Assembly (NCBI RefSeq): GCF_958450345.1 | Contig: NC_088780.1 | Location: 35,859,667-35,923,666 of the forward strand | Direction of reading: 5' to 3' | DNA length: 64,000 nt | From: Calliphora vicina | Lineage: Eukaryota; Arthropoda; Insecta; Diptera; Calliphoridae | In this document: positions 1-9,720 of the stretch, in pieces | How positions within the stretch are numbered: the stretch's first letter is position 1 | Layout: each line of letters begins with the position of its first letter | Translations under genes and position numbers: made by a program | Notes under the pieces: generated by a model | What the model was told of the DNA's origin: nothing | The model's input: only the letters and a program-made list of their open reading frames with translations | Databases searched by the model: none

Positions 1-94
1 CATACCAGCGCCGCTGGCAATCTGGCCACTCATTGTTTTGTTTTATTTATGTTTGTCTTCCGTACAAACATGTTACACACCACACCACTTCACA
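1..94 (+). repeat. 3' part of the 5' LTR
   Basis: Identical over 94 of 94 bases to 12329-12422 and ending ...cttcaca, three bases before the primer-binding site. The start of this LTR lies before the window, so its length cannot be read here. Confidence 0.93.
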
Positions 95-97
95 AAA

Positions 98-115
98 TGG
101 CGCCCAACGTGGGGC
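98..115 (+). promoter_or_regulatory. Primer-binding site, tRNA-Lys type
   Basis: TGGCGCCCAACGTGGGGC is the 18-base site known from retroviruses that prime minus-strand DNA with the 3' end of tRNA-Lys1,2. It starts three bases after the LTR end, as expected. Confidence 0.92.
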
Positions 116-1259
116 CCGAAGTAGACCAATAGCCTGAATTTTTAATTTTTTTTAACTTTTTAATTTTATTCCAAATTTGATTTGTCGCAACTGCGTATGG
201 CCAGTTAGGTCAATGCAAAGAGTCCCTAAGCTGTAGCGACGCAGTTGGACAAATAATTTTTGAGTTTCTTTTTCCGTTTTTTTTATTGCTTTTCCATAGG
301 TGTGAATCCTTAATAGTGCATGACCAATATTGTACACACCTACGTAAGTCCCGAACGGCAGGACAACCAAGTCCGGTTCGCGTTGCGACGTATGGTGTGG
401 GCAATATAGTCATGTAGCATTATGGATTCACCAGCCTATCCTTTCCTAACAGCTTGAGGCTCTCATAAGAGTTATAAATATAGCTAACGAAATGTAGATT
501 TGCTCAAGTTGTGAGGAAAGGATAGCTTAACCAGCCAAAACACAAATCCCTATAAATAAATATTTAGTGACTTACCGTTTTGTCCACTGTGAGATGGTTA
601 GGGTAGTCCAAATATTCCGGGATGTTAATCCAAATGTTTGCTGCACCCTAACAATCGACCAGTACTATCCCATTTTAAATCCATTCAATTTCCTTTCCTT
701 TTTTTATTACTGCATCTCCTGAAACCAGATAAAAAAAAAAAAATTAGGTCATATTTATACACAAATCAGCAATGTAAATTGTGACATCCTTACCTGCAGG
801 CTTTATTTTCCCGAAAAAGCCGCCCGCATATTATATCATATTTGATTTCCTTTATTTGATTTTTTTATTTTTGATTATTTTATTTGATTTTTTTTTTATA
901 CATATTATTTGATTGATATTTAATTTATTTTGAACTTTTATTTAATTATCGGTTTTCTTATTTGAATTTTTGATCTTATCCCATTATTATTTTGATTTTT
1001 ATATTTTTCTTGAATTATTTTGCTTGAATTTTTATTATTTTAATTTTTTTTATTTGATTATTTTATTTTTTTTTTTTGAATTTTTTTTTTATTTTAGTTT
1101 TGCTTTTCCTTCCATGAAAAGGCAAAATTGTTTTTTTATATACCTTTTTTATTTTTCGGCAAAAGATTCTGTGTGTTTGAATTTGGTGCGAAATTTGATT
1201 ATATTTTAAAAACCTCTTCACTAAAAATTATTTAGATATAATTTAAAGTTTTCGGTTTC
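116..1259 (+). other. Long 5' leader between primer site and gag
   Basis: About 1.14 kb without a sense ORF of note. It holds a 23-bp hairpin (436-525, separate entry) and, at 830-1130, a T-rich low-complexity tract built on tttatttgatttttt. Packaging and dimerisation signals of LTR elements usually sit in this region, but none can be assigned by sequence alone. Confidence 0.7.
436..525 (+). promoter_or_regulatory. Leader hairpin with 23-bp arms
   Basis: Bases 436-458 (ctatcctttcct...cttgag) pair with 503-525 at 21 of 23 positions, leaving a 44-base loop. The place, between primer site and gag, fits a packaging or translation-control structure; the role is inference. Confidence 0.6.
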
Positions 1260-2996
1260 ATGGTTGTAACACGTAGTGCGAGTCGGTTACAGCAAAACAA
1301 CGCCATGGCTACGACTAGTTCCACCAATACTCCTACCACCGAGTCTATCGCTACTGTTAGTAATCCCGCAGTCAGTACAATTATTACCACGGCATCCAGT
1401 ATGACAAACCCAGTACTCAGCACACAAGCATCACATGATCTGTCCATCAGTTCTGAGGCAGATCAAACTGTAATTTCCCCGACGTTCTTGAGTGAGACAG
1501 CTCAGAACATACGCAGAGAAGTGAGAGAAGTTAATCAACGAGCGGAACAGGCACTACAAGTCAGAGACGTGCAAAATATTGTGAGTGCTTCTGTCGGTTT
1601 TCAACAAATACAACTGATGAAAGAAGTGGACGATAAGATACAAAAAGCACTTAATGACGTCAAACAGCTCATTTTGTCTCTGTCCGCTCAGAACCAAACA
1701 CAAACGCCTACTTCTCGAGTAAATGATGATTTACCACCACTTGAGGCATCAAGAACCTCGCGGGAAGCGAACACATCCAGGTATGTGCAGCCAGAGGTAT
1801 CGCATGTACAACAAAGTTATGCTCAGCCACCACCACTGATACCAGCACCAAATTGCGTACCAATTGGGCAACATGCACCCCAAGTTGTTGAAGCATATAC
1901 ACGCCAGACACCTGCAGTAACGCAATATCAACAACAACAGTCACTTCTGCAGCAGCAAAATCCTCTGCCATGTTACCAACTACCAGCCCAGCCGTATGTC
2001 CAGCCACCACAGTTACCGCCGTCACAAGCCCAAGCTCCATACCAAGGCATACCACAATACCAAGGGTATCAAAGGTATGAGAACACCCAGCCTGGGTATC
2101 CACAGGACGCCTGGTCTGGGTCAGCAGCTCAACCACCGCCACAACAACCACAAAGCTACAACTTCGCAATGTCGATGCCAAGGCGGCAGGAGCCTTTAGA
2201 CAAATTTAAGTTGGCCAAATGGGGAGTGAAGTTTGATGGCACAAACAAAACTATAAACGTGCAGGAATTTATATTTAGAGTGGGAGCGCTGAGGAGAGAT
2301 TACAGCTGCACAGACAACGAACTCCTACGCAGTTTCCATATACTGCTAGAAGGTCCAGCCCTGGATTGGTACTGGGACTACCGAAAAATCGTCCATATCA
2401 ATACTTGGGAAGAACTCGAGAAAGCTTTGTTGGCTCAGTACCGCAGATTTGAGCAGGAGCATGAAATTCAAATGCGCATTTTAAATCGACGGCAGCTGCC
2501 ACAAGAAACCTTCGATGAGTTCTATAATGCTGTGATAAAATTGCGAAACCAGCAGCAGAATCCATATGTGGAAGAGCAGATTGTAGAGATCATGAGAGGC
2601 AATCTAAAACCATCGCTGGCGCAGATGATGTTCTCAGTGAGGTTGAAAACGTTGTCAGAATTCTGCAGAGAAGTGAGGCGGGCTGAGAACTTGTTAGCCA
2701 ACCAGAGACAAATGTATCAACGGTCAGCTCAACGGGTAAACGAATTGTACTGTGTGGAAGATGAGCAGTCGTTGATAGACTTGGAGGTAGATGGTATTCG
2801 GTCGACCAGCCATTACACTTGCTGGAATTGCAAGGTCGTTGGCCATAGTTTTATGGATTGTCCCGAACCCATAACTAGGACATTTTGTTTTAGGTGTGGT
2901 AGGGAAAATGTAGTGGCACCCAAATGTCCAAAATGCCAGGGAAACCGGCCCAGGAACCCGTCTCGAACTGGGGAGGCGAGGTCCACCGACGTGTAG
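1260..2996 (+). CDS. gag: Gag structural polyprotein, 578 aa
   Basis: Gag of the LTR element, expected to form the virus-like particle and bind element RNA. Residues 1-80 are Ser/Thr-rich; 80-145 look helical and may form a coiled coil; 175-300 are very rich in Pro, Gln and Tyr; 310-480 resemble a retrotransposon capsid domain (LLEGPALDWYW near 362). Near the C-terminus is one canonical zinc knuckle (C521, C524, H529, C534), then a cysteine-only pair set (C543, C546, C556, C559) that lacks the usual histidine. The first ATG after the leader is used and the frame is fully open. The last 73 bases overlap pol in the -1 frame, with a slippery heptamer at 2939, so most Pol is probably made as Gag-Pol. 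Confidence 0.93.
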   Translation: MVVTRSASRLQQNNAMATTSSTNTPTTESIATVSNPAVSTIITTASSMTNPVLSTQASHDLSISSEADQTVISPTFLSETAQNIRREVREVNQRAEQALQVRDVQNIVSASVGFQQIQLMKEVDDKIQKALNDVKQLILSLSAQNQTQTPTSRVNDDLPPLEASRTSREANTSRYVQPEVSHVQQSYAQPPPLIPAPNCVPIGQHAPQVVEAYTRQTPAVTQYQQQQSLLQQQNPLPCYQLPAQPYVQPPQLPPSQAQAPYQGIPQYQGYQRYENTQPGYPQDAWSGSAAQPPPQQPQSYNFAMSMPRRQEPLDKFKLAKWGVKFDGTNKTINVQEFIFRVGALRRDYSCTDNELLRSFHILLEGPALDWYWDYRKIVHINTWEELEKALLAQYRRFEQEHEIQMRILNRRQLPQETFDEFYNAVIKLRNQQQNPYVEEQIVEIMRGNLKPSLAQMMFSVRLKTLSEFCREVRRAENLLANQRQMYQRSAQRVNELYCVEDEQSLIDLEVDGIRSTSHYTCWNCKVVGHSFMDCPEPITRTFCFRCGRENVVAPKCPKCQGNRPRNPSRTGEARSTDV

Positions 2997-5900
2997 ACCC
3001 AGTAGAAGTAGGTCTACAACAACAGCAACAACAACAAGTGAGAACAGAAATAAGGGTTTTAAAGAATTCGAATAGGTCGGAGTTTGAGTTAAAACCGGAG
3101 CCTCGGCTTAGGGAACTCAAACCCCTACATATTCGAATTCGAGAGTATAATGAGGCCAAAAATAGAATATTCGGCAAAGTATCAAATAAGATTAAAAAGG
3201 CCCGCGAACGATACAGAATTAGGAAAAGACTGCGTAACGAGATCGCGTCAGCTTCTCTTTACGAAGGAGAAGATTCAAGGCTTTACACTAAGATAAAATT
3301 AGGCGGTCAAGAGATAGTGGGTCTTCTCGACAGTGGCGCTACCGTAACGTGTCTCGGAAAGAATTGTCTGGAGTTTATTGCCAAAACCGGTCTCGCGATA
3401 AAAGACTTCAGAACTGTTATTAAAACAGCGGATGGAACAGTCCATCCCATAGTCGGCCGAGTTAGGGCAGAAGTTTCGTTCCATAATACGGTAAATGTTA
3501 TCGATTTTTATCTAGTGCCTACTTTGAATCGAGAGCTTTTCTTGGGTGTCGATTTCATGAAGGTTTTTAAAATGTTTGCCTGTTTAGATAGTCTTACGAC
3601 TAATGGAATTAGTCTCTGTGAAGAGGCAGAAAATACCGTAGATATTGTGACCCATAAGCTGACAGATGATCAGCAACAAAAATTAGATTTAGTCATATCG
3701 ATGTTCCCCTGCTTTAGTAAGAAAGGATTAGGCAAAACAAATTTAGAAAAGCATTCGATAGATACGCGTGATGCTAATCCAGTAAAAGATCGTCACTATC
3801 CTGTTTCTCCGGCTGTGCAAAAATTAATGTTCGCGGAGCTGGATAGGATGCTTGACCTCGGTGTGATTGAGCTTAGTGAGAGCCCATGGAGTCACCCAGT
3901 TACTCTAGTCCGCAAAGGCGAGAAGAACCGGTTATGCCTGGACGCTCGTAAGCTCAATGCACTGACCGTCAAGGATGCCTATCCATTGCCGCACATTGAA
4001 GGTTTGCTCAGTCGTTTGGGAGACACTATATACATCTCTAGTGTCGACCTGAAAGACGCGTTCTGGCAGATACCACTTGACTCATCTAGTAAGGAGAAAA
4101 CCGCATTCACGGTGCCAGGACGACCACTTTACCATTTTACGGTCATGCCTTTTGGGTTGTGTAATGCTGCCCAAAGGTTATGCCGTCTAATGGATAAAGT
4201 GATCCCCGCAGCACTTCGTGATAGGGTTTTCGTCTACCTAGATGATCTTTTGATAGTGTCTCCAGAATTCGAGACACATCTGGATTTGCTGAAACGTGTA
4301 TCTATTTGTTTAGCAAACGCAGGACTGACCATCAATGTGATGAAATCTAAATTTTGCTTTAAGGAATTAAAATATCTAGGGTATATAGTAGGAGGCGGCA
4401 AACTAAAACCTGATCCGGCTAAGGTGGAAACAATAACTCGTTTTGCTTATCCTAAGTCAGCAAGACAGGTGCGGAGTTTCATGGGAGCAACAGGCTGGTA
4501 TAGAAAATTTATATCAGACTATGCTACCATCGCGGCTCCAATCTTTGAAACGCTGAAGAAGGGTAAGCAATTCAAGTTTTCGGAGGAAGCTAAAGTCGCT
4601 TTTGATCGCCTCAAGGAAGCTCTGATTTCGAGTCCGCTTCTTAACCATCCTGACTTCAATAAGCATTTTTACATTCAGTGTGATGCGTCTGATGTAGGCA
4701 TTGGGGCAGTCCTTTTTCAGAAAGATAATTCTGAGGGAGAACACCCAATTGCATACTTTTCACACAAGTTAACATCAGCGCAGAAAAATTACTCAGTGAC
4801 TGAACGTGAATGCTTAGCTGTAGTCCTGGCGATTAAGAAGTTTAGGCCCTATATAGAATTGATGCCATTTACTGTCATTACGGATCACAGCAGTCTGAAA
4901 TGGCTCATGAGTCATAAGGACTTAACTGGTCGTTTAGCTAGATGGAGTCTACATTTACAATCCTATGATTTTACGATTGAGCACAGGCAGGGGAAGCAAA
5001 ATGTCGTACCCGATACCCTGTCGCGCTACGATATGGACGAAATCTCGCTAAACGTGCCCAAGCTCGTCGATATGAACTCGGACGCTTTTCGGTCGGAAGA
5101 ATATTTGAATTTGATAAGTACCATAGAGAAAAACTCGGAACAATTACCCGATTTAAAGGTCGTCGACGGTTTTATCTATAAACGCACCAAGCCATATACC
5201 GGAGAGCCTATTAGTGAAGATTTTGCATGGAAATTGTGGGTACCTTTAGAGCTGACTGAAGATATCGTAAAGACGAGTCATGACTCCCCACAAGCTTCTC
5301 ATGGAGGCATCGGTAAGACTCTACATAGAGTAAAAGAATATTTTTATTGGCCAAATCAGAATGTGCATGTTAGAAATTTCGTGAGAAACTGCCAGACTTG
5401 TAAGGAAGTTAAACCTGCGAATATAACGCTTAGGCCACCAATGGGTGCCGAAACAAGAAGTGAAAGACCATTCCAGCGTATATTCATAGATTTTCTTGGT
5501 CCTTACCCGCGATCTAAAAACGGAAACGTGTACATTTTTATCGTTTTAGACCACCTCACAAAATATGTTTTCTTGAAAGCCTTGCCGAAGGCCAACGCTA
5601 AAAACGTCATAAAATTTTTAATTTCGGAGGTTTTTCACAAATACGGTACTCCGGAAACAATTGTATCCGACAACGGAAAACAGTTTGTGAGCAAAGAATT
5701 TGAGGATATGGTAAAAAACTTTGGTGTTAAACATATTCGCACAGCTATACACTCACCACAAGCGAATGCGTCAGAACGCGTGAACCAATCGATTCTCGCA
5801 GCCGTAAGATCGTATTTGCAAGATGACCACACCGAATGGGACAAGCATTTGTCAGAAATTGAGTTTTCATTACGATCTTCGGTGCAGACATCGATTGGTA

Positions 5901-6307
5901 TAACGCCATATTTTGCCTTATTTGGTATGAATATGATTGGACATGGTAGTGTGTATAGTTTGGCGCGTAAACTCAAAAGTTTAAACGACGCGGAAATGAA
6001 CGTCATTCCTAAGCCAGCCAGAATGGAACTTATCCGGCAAAAGATACGCGAAAATCTACATAAGGCCTACGCTCGAAACGAGAAAACTTATAACACGCGC
6101 TGTCGGCAGGTTAAATTCATACCCGGTCAGGAAGTGTACCGTCGCAACTTCCAACAAAGCGACTTTAAGAATAATTTTAATGCTAAATTTGCTCGAAAAT
6201 TTCTTAAATGTCGGATTGTAAGACCAGTAGGGAATAGTTTGTATGAGGTCGAGGATACTCAGGGGAAATCGTTAGGGGTATTTCATGCCAAAGATTTAAA
6301 ACAATAG
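2924..6307 (+). CDS. pol: Pol polyprotein: protease, RT, RNase H, integrase
   Basis: Replication polyprotein in the -1 frame relative to gag. Counting from the ATG at 2924 (1127 aa), an aspartic protease has LLDSGAT with D136; reverse transcriptase has D375 (SVDLKDAF) and YLDD at 438-441; RNase H has D587, the TERE motif near 627-629, D654 and D697; integrase has an HHCC zinc site (H786, H793, C823, C826) and acidic triad D856, D916, E951, followed by a GPY/F-like tail and no chromodomain. All catalytic residues looked for are present and the frame is open. The true N-terminus is probably set by the frameshift near 2945, not by the ATG. It cuts Gag and Pol, copies element RNA into DNA and inserts it. 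A 34-bp region around the stop codon forms the first copy of a repeated hairpin module. Confidence 0.95.
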   Translation: MSKMPGKPAQEPVSNWGGEVHRRVDPVEVGLQQQQQQQVRTEIRVLKNSNRSEFELKPEPRLRELKPLHIRIREYNEAKNRIFGKVSNKIKKARERYRIRKRLRNEIASASLYEGEDSRLYTKIKLGGQEIVGLLDSGATVTCLGKNCLEFIAKTGLAIKDFRTVIKTADGTVHPIVGRVRAEVSFHNTVNVIDFYLVPTLNRELFLGVDFMKVFKMFACLDSLTTNGISLCEEAENTVDIVTHKLTDDQQQKLDLVISMFPCFSKKGLGKTNLEKHSIDTRDANPVKDRHYPVSPAVQKLMFAELDRMLDLGVIELSESPWSHPVTLVRKGEKNRLCLDARKLNALTVKDAYPLPHIEGLLSRLGDTIYISSVDLKDAFWQIPLDSSSKEKTAFTVPGRPLYHFTVMPFGLCNAAQRLCRLMDKVIPAALRDRVFVYLDDLLIVSPEFETHLDLLKRVSICLANAGLTINVMKSKFCFKELKYLGYIVGGGKLKPDPAKVETITRFAYPKSARQVRSFMGATGWYRKFISDYATIAAPIFETLKKGKQFKFSEEAKVAFDRLKEALISSPLLNHPDFNKHFYIQCDASDVGIGAVLFQKDNSEGEHPIAYFSHKLTSAQKNYSVTERECLAVVLAIKKFRPYIELMPFTVITDHSSLKWLMSHKDLTGRLARWSLHLQSYDFTIEHRQGKQNVVPDTLSRYDMDEISLNVPKLVDMNSDAFRSEEYLNLISTIEKNSEQLPDLKVVDGFIYKRTKPYTGEPISEDFAWKLWVPLELTEDIVKTSHDSPQASHGGIGKTLHRVKEYFYWPNQNVHVRNFVRNCQTCKEVKPANITLRPPMGAETRSERPFQRIFIDFLGPYPRSKNGNVYIFIVLDHLTKYVFLKALPKANAKNVIKFLISEVFHKYGTPETIVSDNGKQFVSKEFEDMVKNFGVKHIRTAIHSPQANASERVNQSILAAVRSYLQDDHTEWDKHLSEIEFSLRSSVQTSIGITPYFALFGMNMIGHGSVYSLARKLKSLNDAEMNVIPKPARMELIRQKIRENLHKAYARNEKTYNTRCRQVKFIPGQEVYRRNFQQSDFKNNFNAKFARKFLKCRIVRPVGNSLYEVEDTQGKSLGVFHAKDLKQ
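2939..2981 (+). promoter_or_regulatory. -1 ribosomal frameshift signal
   Basis: In the gag frame the codons read G GGA AAC, giving the heptamer GGGAAAC at 2939-2945, a classic X XXY YYZ slippery site. Slipping back one base enters the pol frame exactly. Downstream, CCCAG (2949-2953) can pair with CTGGG (2968-2972), and the loop bases CTCG (2962-2965) with CGAG (2977-2980), a possible small pseudoknot. The spacer of three bases is shorter than usual. Confidence 0.75.
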
Positions 6308-6322
6308 CCTTAATATCTTTGG
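6288..6322 (+). promoter_or_regulatory. Hairpin module copy 1, over the pol stop
   Basis: CCAAAGAT (6288-6295) pairs with ATCTTTGG (6315-6322), with the pol stop codon in the loop. It sits in an about 80-bp module (ggtatttcatgcc before, tagtcctaacattt after) repeated near 7829 and 8527. Confidence 0.65.
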
Positions 6323-6514
6323 TGGTTCTAGTCCTAACATTTCTGTCCAAGCGAGTCCGTGCGTTTTAGAAAAGAAAATCTTTTTCTTTTCATGTCTTTA
6401 TTGATAACGAATTACCGATGTCGAATTCTTCCGTGTTTTATTGAAATAATTTTTTAATTTTAGAACTATGCCTTGAAAATGATTTTTTTTTGTTCATTGT
6501 TTTGCCAACTAAAC

Positions 6515-6665
6515 GCTAACGTTTCTAAGCGGGTTACTTTTGTAACCGTCACCAAACTATAAATGCAATTCCTTAGTAACGCCCTGGGGAACTATGCCAT
6601 TAAGGACTGGGAACTGTTAGTCATTTAGATTGGTAACATCCATCTGAGACCGATCTTACAGCAAG
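6515..6665 (+). repeat. 155-bp module, copy 1
   Basis: Imperfect direct repeat of 7050-7205. Both contain a short perfect hairpin (here GGTTAC at 6532 and GTAACC at 6542 around TTTT), then ggggaactatgccat, then cgatcttacag. Confidence 0.75.
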
Positions 6666-7049
6666 TTGTTGCAAAATAAAATGTCTTATATCATCAGTAT
6701 CTCATAATGAAATACTAGATGTTCTCATTAAAAAAGGCATTAATCTAGAATTTAGAGTTATCTCAGTGAAACAAGGTCGAAAACATATGCGGTGATGGTC
6801 ATGTAATGAAAAGTTTTTCTTGAAGTTGTTACGTCTTTTGTTTTTAGTACCGTCGCGGTCATTAGCTAGATCTAATCGCATATTTTTCTTGAAATTATTT
6901 TCTTATTTAATTGCAATGAATTACTGGGTGGCGGGGTTATAGAGGTATCATGAGCAGTATTGGGTTCTGTACTATCTTTCTTTCTTATCATAAACCAGTG
7001 AAATCCATAGCTTTTAGAATGAATAATTATTTGTTTGGTTCGACTAAAA

Positions 7050-7205
7050 ACTTACGTTTCTAGCTGGTTACATTTGTAACCGTCATTACCCTATTGTTAG
7101 GTGCAACCTCATCAGAACTTTTGGGGAACTATGCCATACAAAGCTAGAGGTTATTAGACACCTAAGGTAATAACATGTTTCTTAGTCCGATCTTACAGTA
7201 AGTCG
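7050..7205 (+). repeat. 155-bp module, copy 2
   Basis: Second copy of 6515-6665. The hairpin stem GGTTAC/GTAACC (7066-7081) is kept while the loop changed from TTTT to ATTT. Much of the rest has diverged, so the conserved blocks may be under constraint. Confidence 0.75.
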
Positions 7206-7501
7206 AAACCAAAGTTAAATAATTGTACTATACATATTGGCAGACCAACATGTAATTGTTCATTCTTAAAGCAGATCCTAATGGGCTATGATATGAATGA
7301 TTGATTGTACAGAAACACCAGTTTTGACCATGATACAATCTATAACCAAGCCAAACACAATTCATTAGAATTCCGTGATAATAACAAGTTATTTAGGACC
7401 TTGCAATTATAGTTAACTAAATATGTGTTATTACCACAGAATTCTGCATTAATGGAAAAATAATATGCCTTATCGAATCTTATTTATACTAGCACTACTA
7501 T

Positions 7502-7756
7502 CTACTTTGTTAATATTTTATATTTTGCTTTGTAGTACTCACCCAGATATTTCTGCTCACATTTGTTGCTGTAGTCGTTGTTGTTGTAATCTGAAATAAA
7601 TTCGAAAGACTTTAGTATGGATTCTATATTGATATATTTTAAATTTGAATAAAATTTTTCATATACTTGCCAACTCCCACGAATTCTTTTGGTTGGCATC
7701 TGAAGGTTTATTCCCAATGGTTCGTCCTTCTCAGGGGCAATTGAATTCCAAAGAAC
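7502..7756 (-). CDS. Putative terminal exon of antisense accessory gene
   Basis: On the minus strand a good acceptor (ttattttcccttacag, with AG at 7758-7757) opens directly into 84 codons ending at a stop at 7502. The protein has a tract rich in Lys, Tyr and Asn (for example YEKFYSNLKYINIESILKSF) and resembles no family I know. The start is the splice site, not an ATG. The first bases (exon start to gacgaacca) are duplicated in the exon at 8047, so exons may have been amplified. It lies antisense inside the retrotransposon, 1.2 kb after pol. It could be a chance ORF, but the splice context argues against that. Confidence 0.35.
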   Translation of the reverse strand, partial: VLWNSIAPEKDEPLGINLQMPTKRIRGSWQVYEKFYSNLKYINIESILKSFEFISDYNNNDYSNKCEQKYLGEYYKAKYKILTK

Positions 7757-7846
7757 CTGTAAGGGAAAATAAACGTTAACACCTTTTAATTTTTATTTTT
7801 TTATTTATATACCTTATTTCGTGGAAATGTCAAGGGGTACTTCTCG

Positions 7847-7880
7847 CCAAAGATCTACGACTTCGGTCTGAAAGCTTTGG
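7847..7880 (+). promoter_or_regulatory. Hairpin module copy 2
   Basis: CCAAAG (7847-7852) pairs with CTTTGG (7875-7880). Inside it, GAC-TTCG-GTC (7859-7868) is a C(UUCG)G-type tetraloop stem. The outer stem matches copies at 6288 and 8549 while the inner stem differs. Confidence 0.65.
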
Positions 7881-8548
7881 TGGTTTTAGTCCTTGCATTT
7901 GCCACAGGGTTCTTTAACCGGAGCTTACCAGAGTCTTCACTGGTAAAATGCCTTGTATTTTTATTCATTATTTTGAGCATGAATTTTCTTTGGCATCATA
8001 GTTTTTCTGTGGTTCGTCCCTAGCAGGACCAATGAATTTCAGAGAACCTGTAGAAAAAGAAACATTACTAATCTAATTTATCTTTTAATTGAGAGTAAAA
8101 TTGTCTAGGGAAATGGATTTTACGGAACTTTTACTCAATAGTTTTTATACAAAAACTAGTAGTTTAGGAAAATGGATTATTCTGAACAATCAGAATTTAG
8201 ATACATAAGCTTAATAATACAAATAATTTCTAATGTCTAATTAATTGGTTAGTATAAGTTTAAATTTACATTTGTACTTACCTTTTTGAATAGCCATTTA
8301 ATTCAAATTATGGTATCTTCAATCTTTCGACTCAGGCTTCAACTGAATTTCTAACCTGTGGAAGATAAAATATTATTAGTAAATTTGGCAAATTAAATTA
8401 GTTTTTAGCTCGTATGTAATATTATTGAAAGGATGTTCTGAAATTTGCACGAAAACGAAATCTTGTTTTTATAATTCCTTTCAGAAAATTACATTTTGTT
8501 AAATTTTTGGGTTTTTTTTTTTGTAGAAATGACAAGGGGTATTTCTCG

Positions 8549-8582
8549 CCAAAGACTCTAGACATTAGTCTAAGAGCTTTGG
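8549..8582 (+). promoter_or_regulatory. Hairpin module copy 3
   Basis: CCAAAG (8549-8554) pairs with CTTTGG (8577-8582) and CTCTAGAC (8556-8563) with GTCT-AGAG (8568-8576), with two single-base bulges and loop ATTA. This is the strongest of the three copies. Confidence 0.7.
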
Positions 8583-8919
8583 GTGAACTTAGTCCTTACA
8601 TTTCTACCTATTTGCTCACGATTAAATCGTCAAGGAAAGAAAAGAGAAAAAAAAAATATTAATAGAATATTTTATTATATAGGATTTCTCATATTTACCA
8701 ATCCTGAACGGAGTCAGAAGTCCAAGGCCATTTCCAAGGTCTAATTGAATTTTTAAAATCTGAAAATAAAAGAAAAATGATCAAAGAATTAGTAAAGTTC
8801 TAAAATTTTAAATTAAAAGCAGGAATTATGTAAATAGAACAATTATTTTATTTTCACTTTTCTTTTATTATTTCATTTTATATTGCATTTAATTTATTTT
8901 GTAAACATAAAATTTTTCG

Positions 8920-9720
8920 CGCACTGTAATATTTTATTCTTAATTAATTTATTTTTTTTTTTTTTTGATCCGAATTCATTTTCTTGTTATTTGAAATTGT
9001 AACACTCACGGCAATTTTCTTTAATTTTAATTTTTATTATCACTTTCTTTTATTTTTAAAATTTTGTTCAGAACTTTTTATTTCACAAAATTCATATTAT
9101 TTTCACACTGTCTCCCAAATTATGTCCACCACTGTAAAAATCTAAAATGAGTTTTATTTATTTCACACCTGTTCAATAATTTCCATTTTTCTTAAATTTA
9201 TTTCTCACAATCACTTTCACTTATAGTCGCCACTGTGTTTTCCAAAAATAGTTTTTATCACACCAATTCCTTAACATCACTCACCAAATATTTTGTTTTA
9301 TTAATTTATCAAAATTTAATTTTTTTTTGTCAGACCACTTTTATTTTTCACTGTAAATAAATTTTTTTTTTCATTTCACTTGCTTATTTTTATTTGCGAT
9401 CACTGTAAATTTCATAGTTACACTATTTTAATTTTTTTTATTTCACACTTTTGTCACACACTGTAGTTTCCACTTTCGATTTTTTCTTTATACCGACATA
9501 AATCCGTTATACCCATAGTTTCGTTTTCTTTATATTTTTTTTCTCTCACTTAAATTTTTGTACACTTCACTTTTGTACCGCACTGTAATTTCTGGAAAAA
9601 TAATTTTTAGTTTTATCCTTATCCCGATACGAAATATATTTCACTATTCATTAAAATTTTTTTATCACATTTTAATTTTGTTTACACACTTTTTACACTC
9701 ACTGTATTTTCCAAAAACAT
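8920..9720 (+). repeat. Degenerate CACTGT repeat tract
   Basis: The word CACTGT recurs about nine times (near 8923, 9105, 9133, 9232, 9350, 9405, 9458, 9583, 9703), often as cactgta and mostly followed by T-rich sequence and ttcac, in a T-rich background. It looks like an old tandem array of irregular period (about 30-180 bp). It falls in the largest predicted antisense intron. Confidence 0.55.

Noticed and set aside
152..413. Two overlapping minus-strand ORFs in the leader
   Set aside because: Overlapping frames with no known motif and no promoter or splice context; probably chance.
970..1209. Phe/Leu-rich 79-codon plus-strand ORF
   Set aside because: It is the translation of the T-rich low-complexity tract, not a membrane protein.
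1708..2181. 157-codon minus-strand ORF
   Set aside because: It lies opposite the Pro/Gln-rich part of gag, whose codon bias opens the reverse frame; no independent support.
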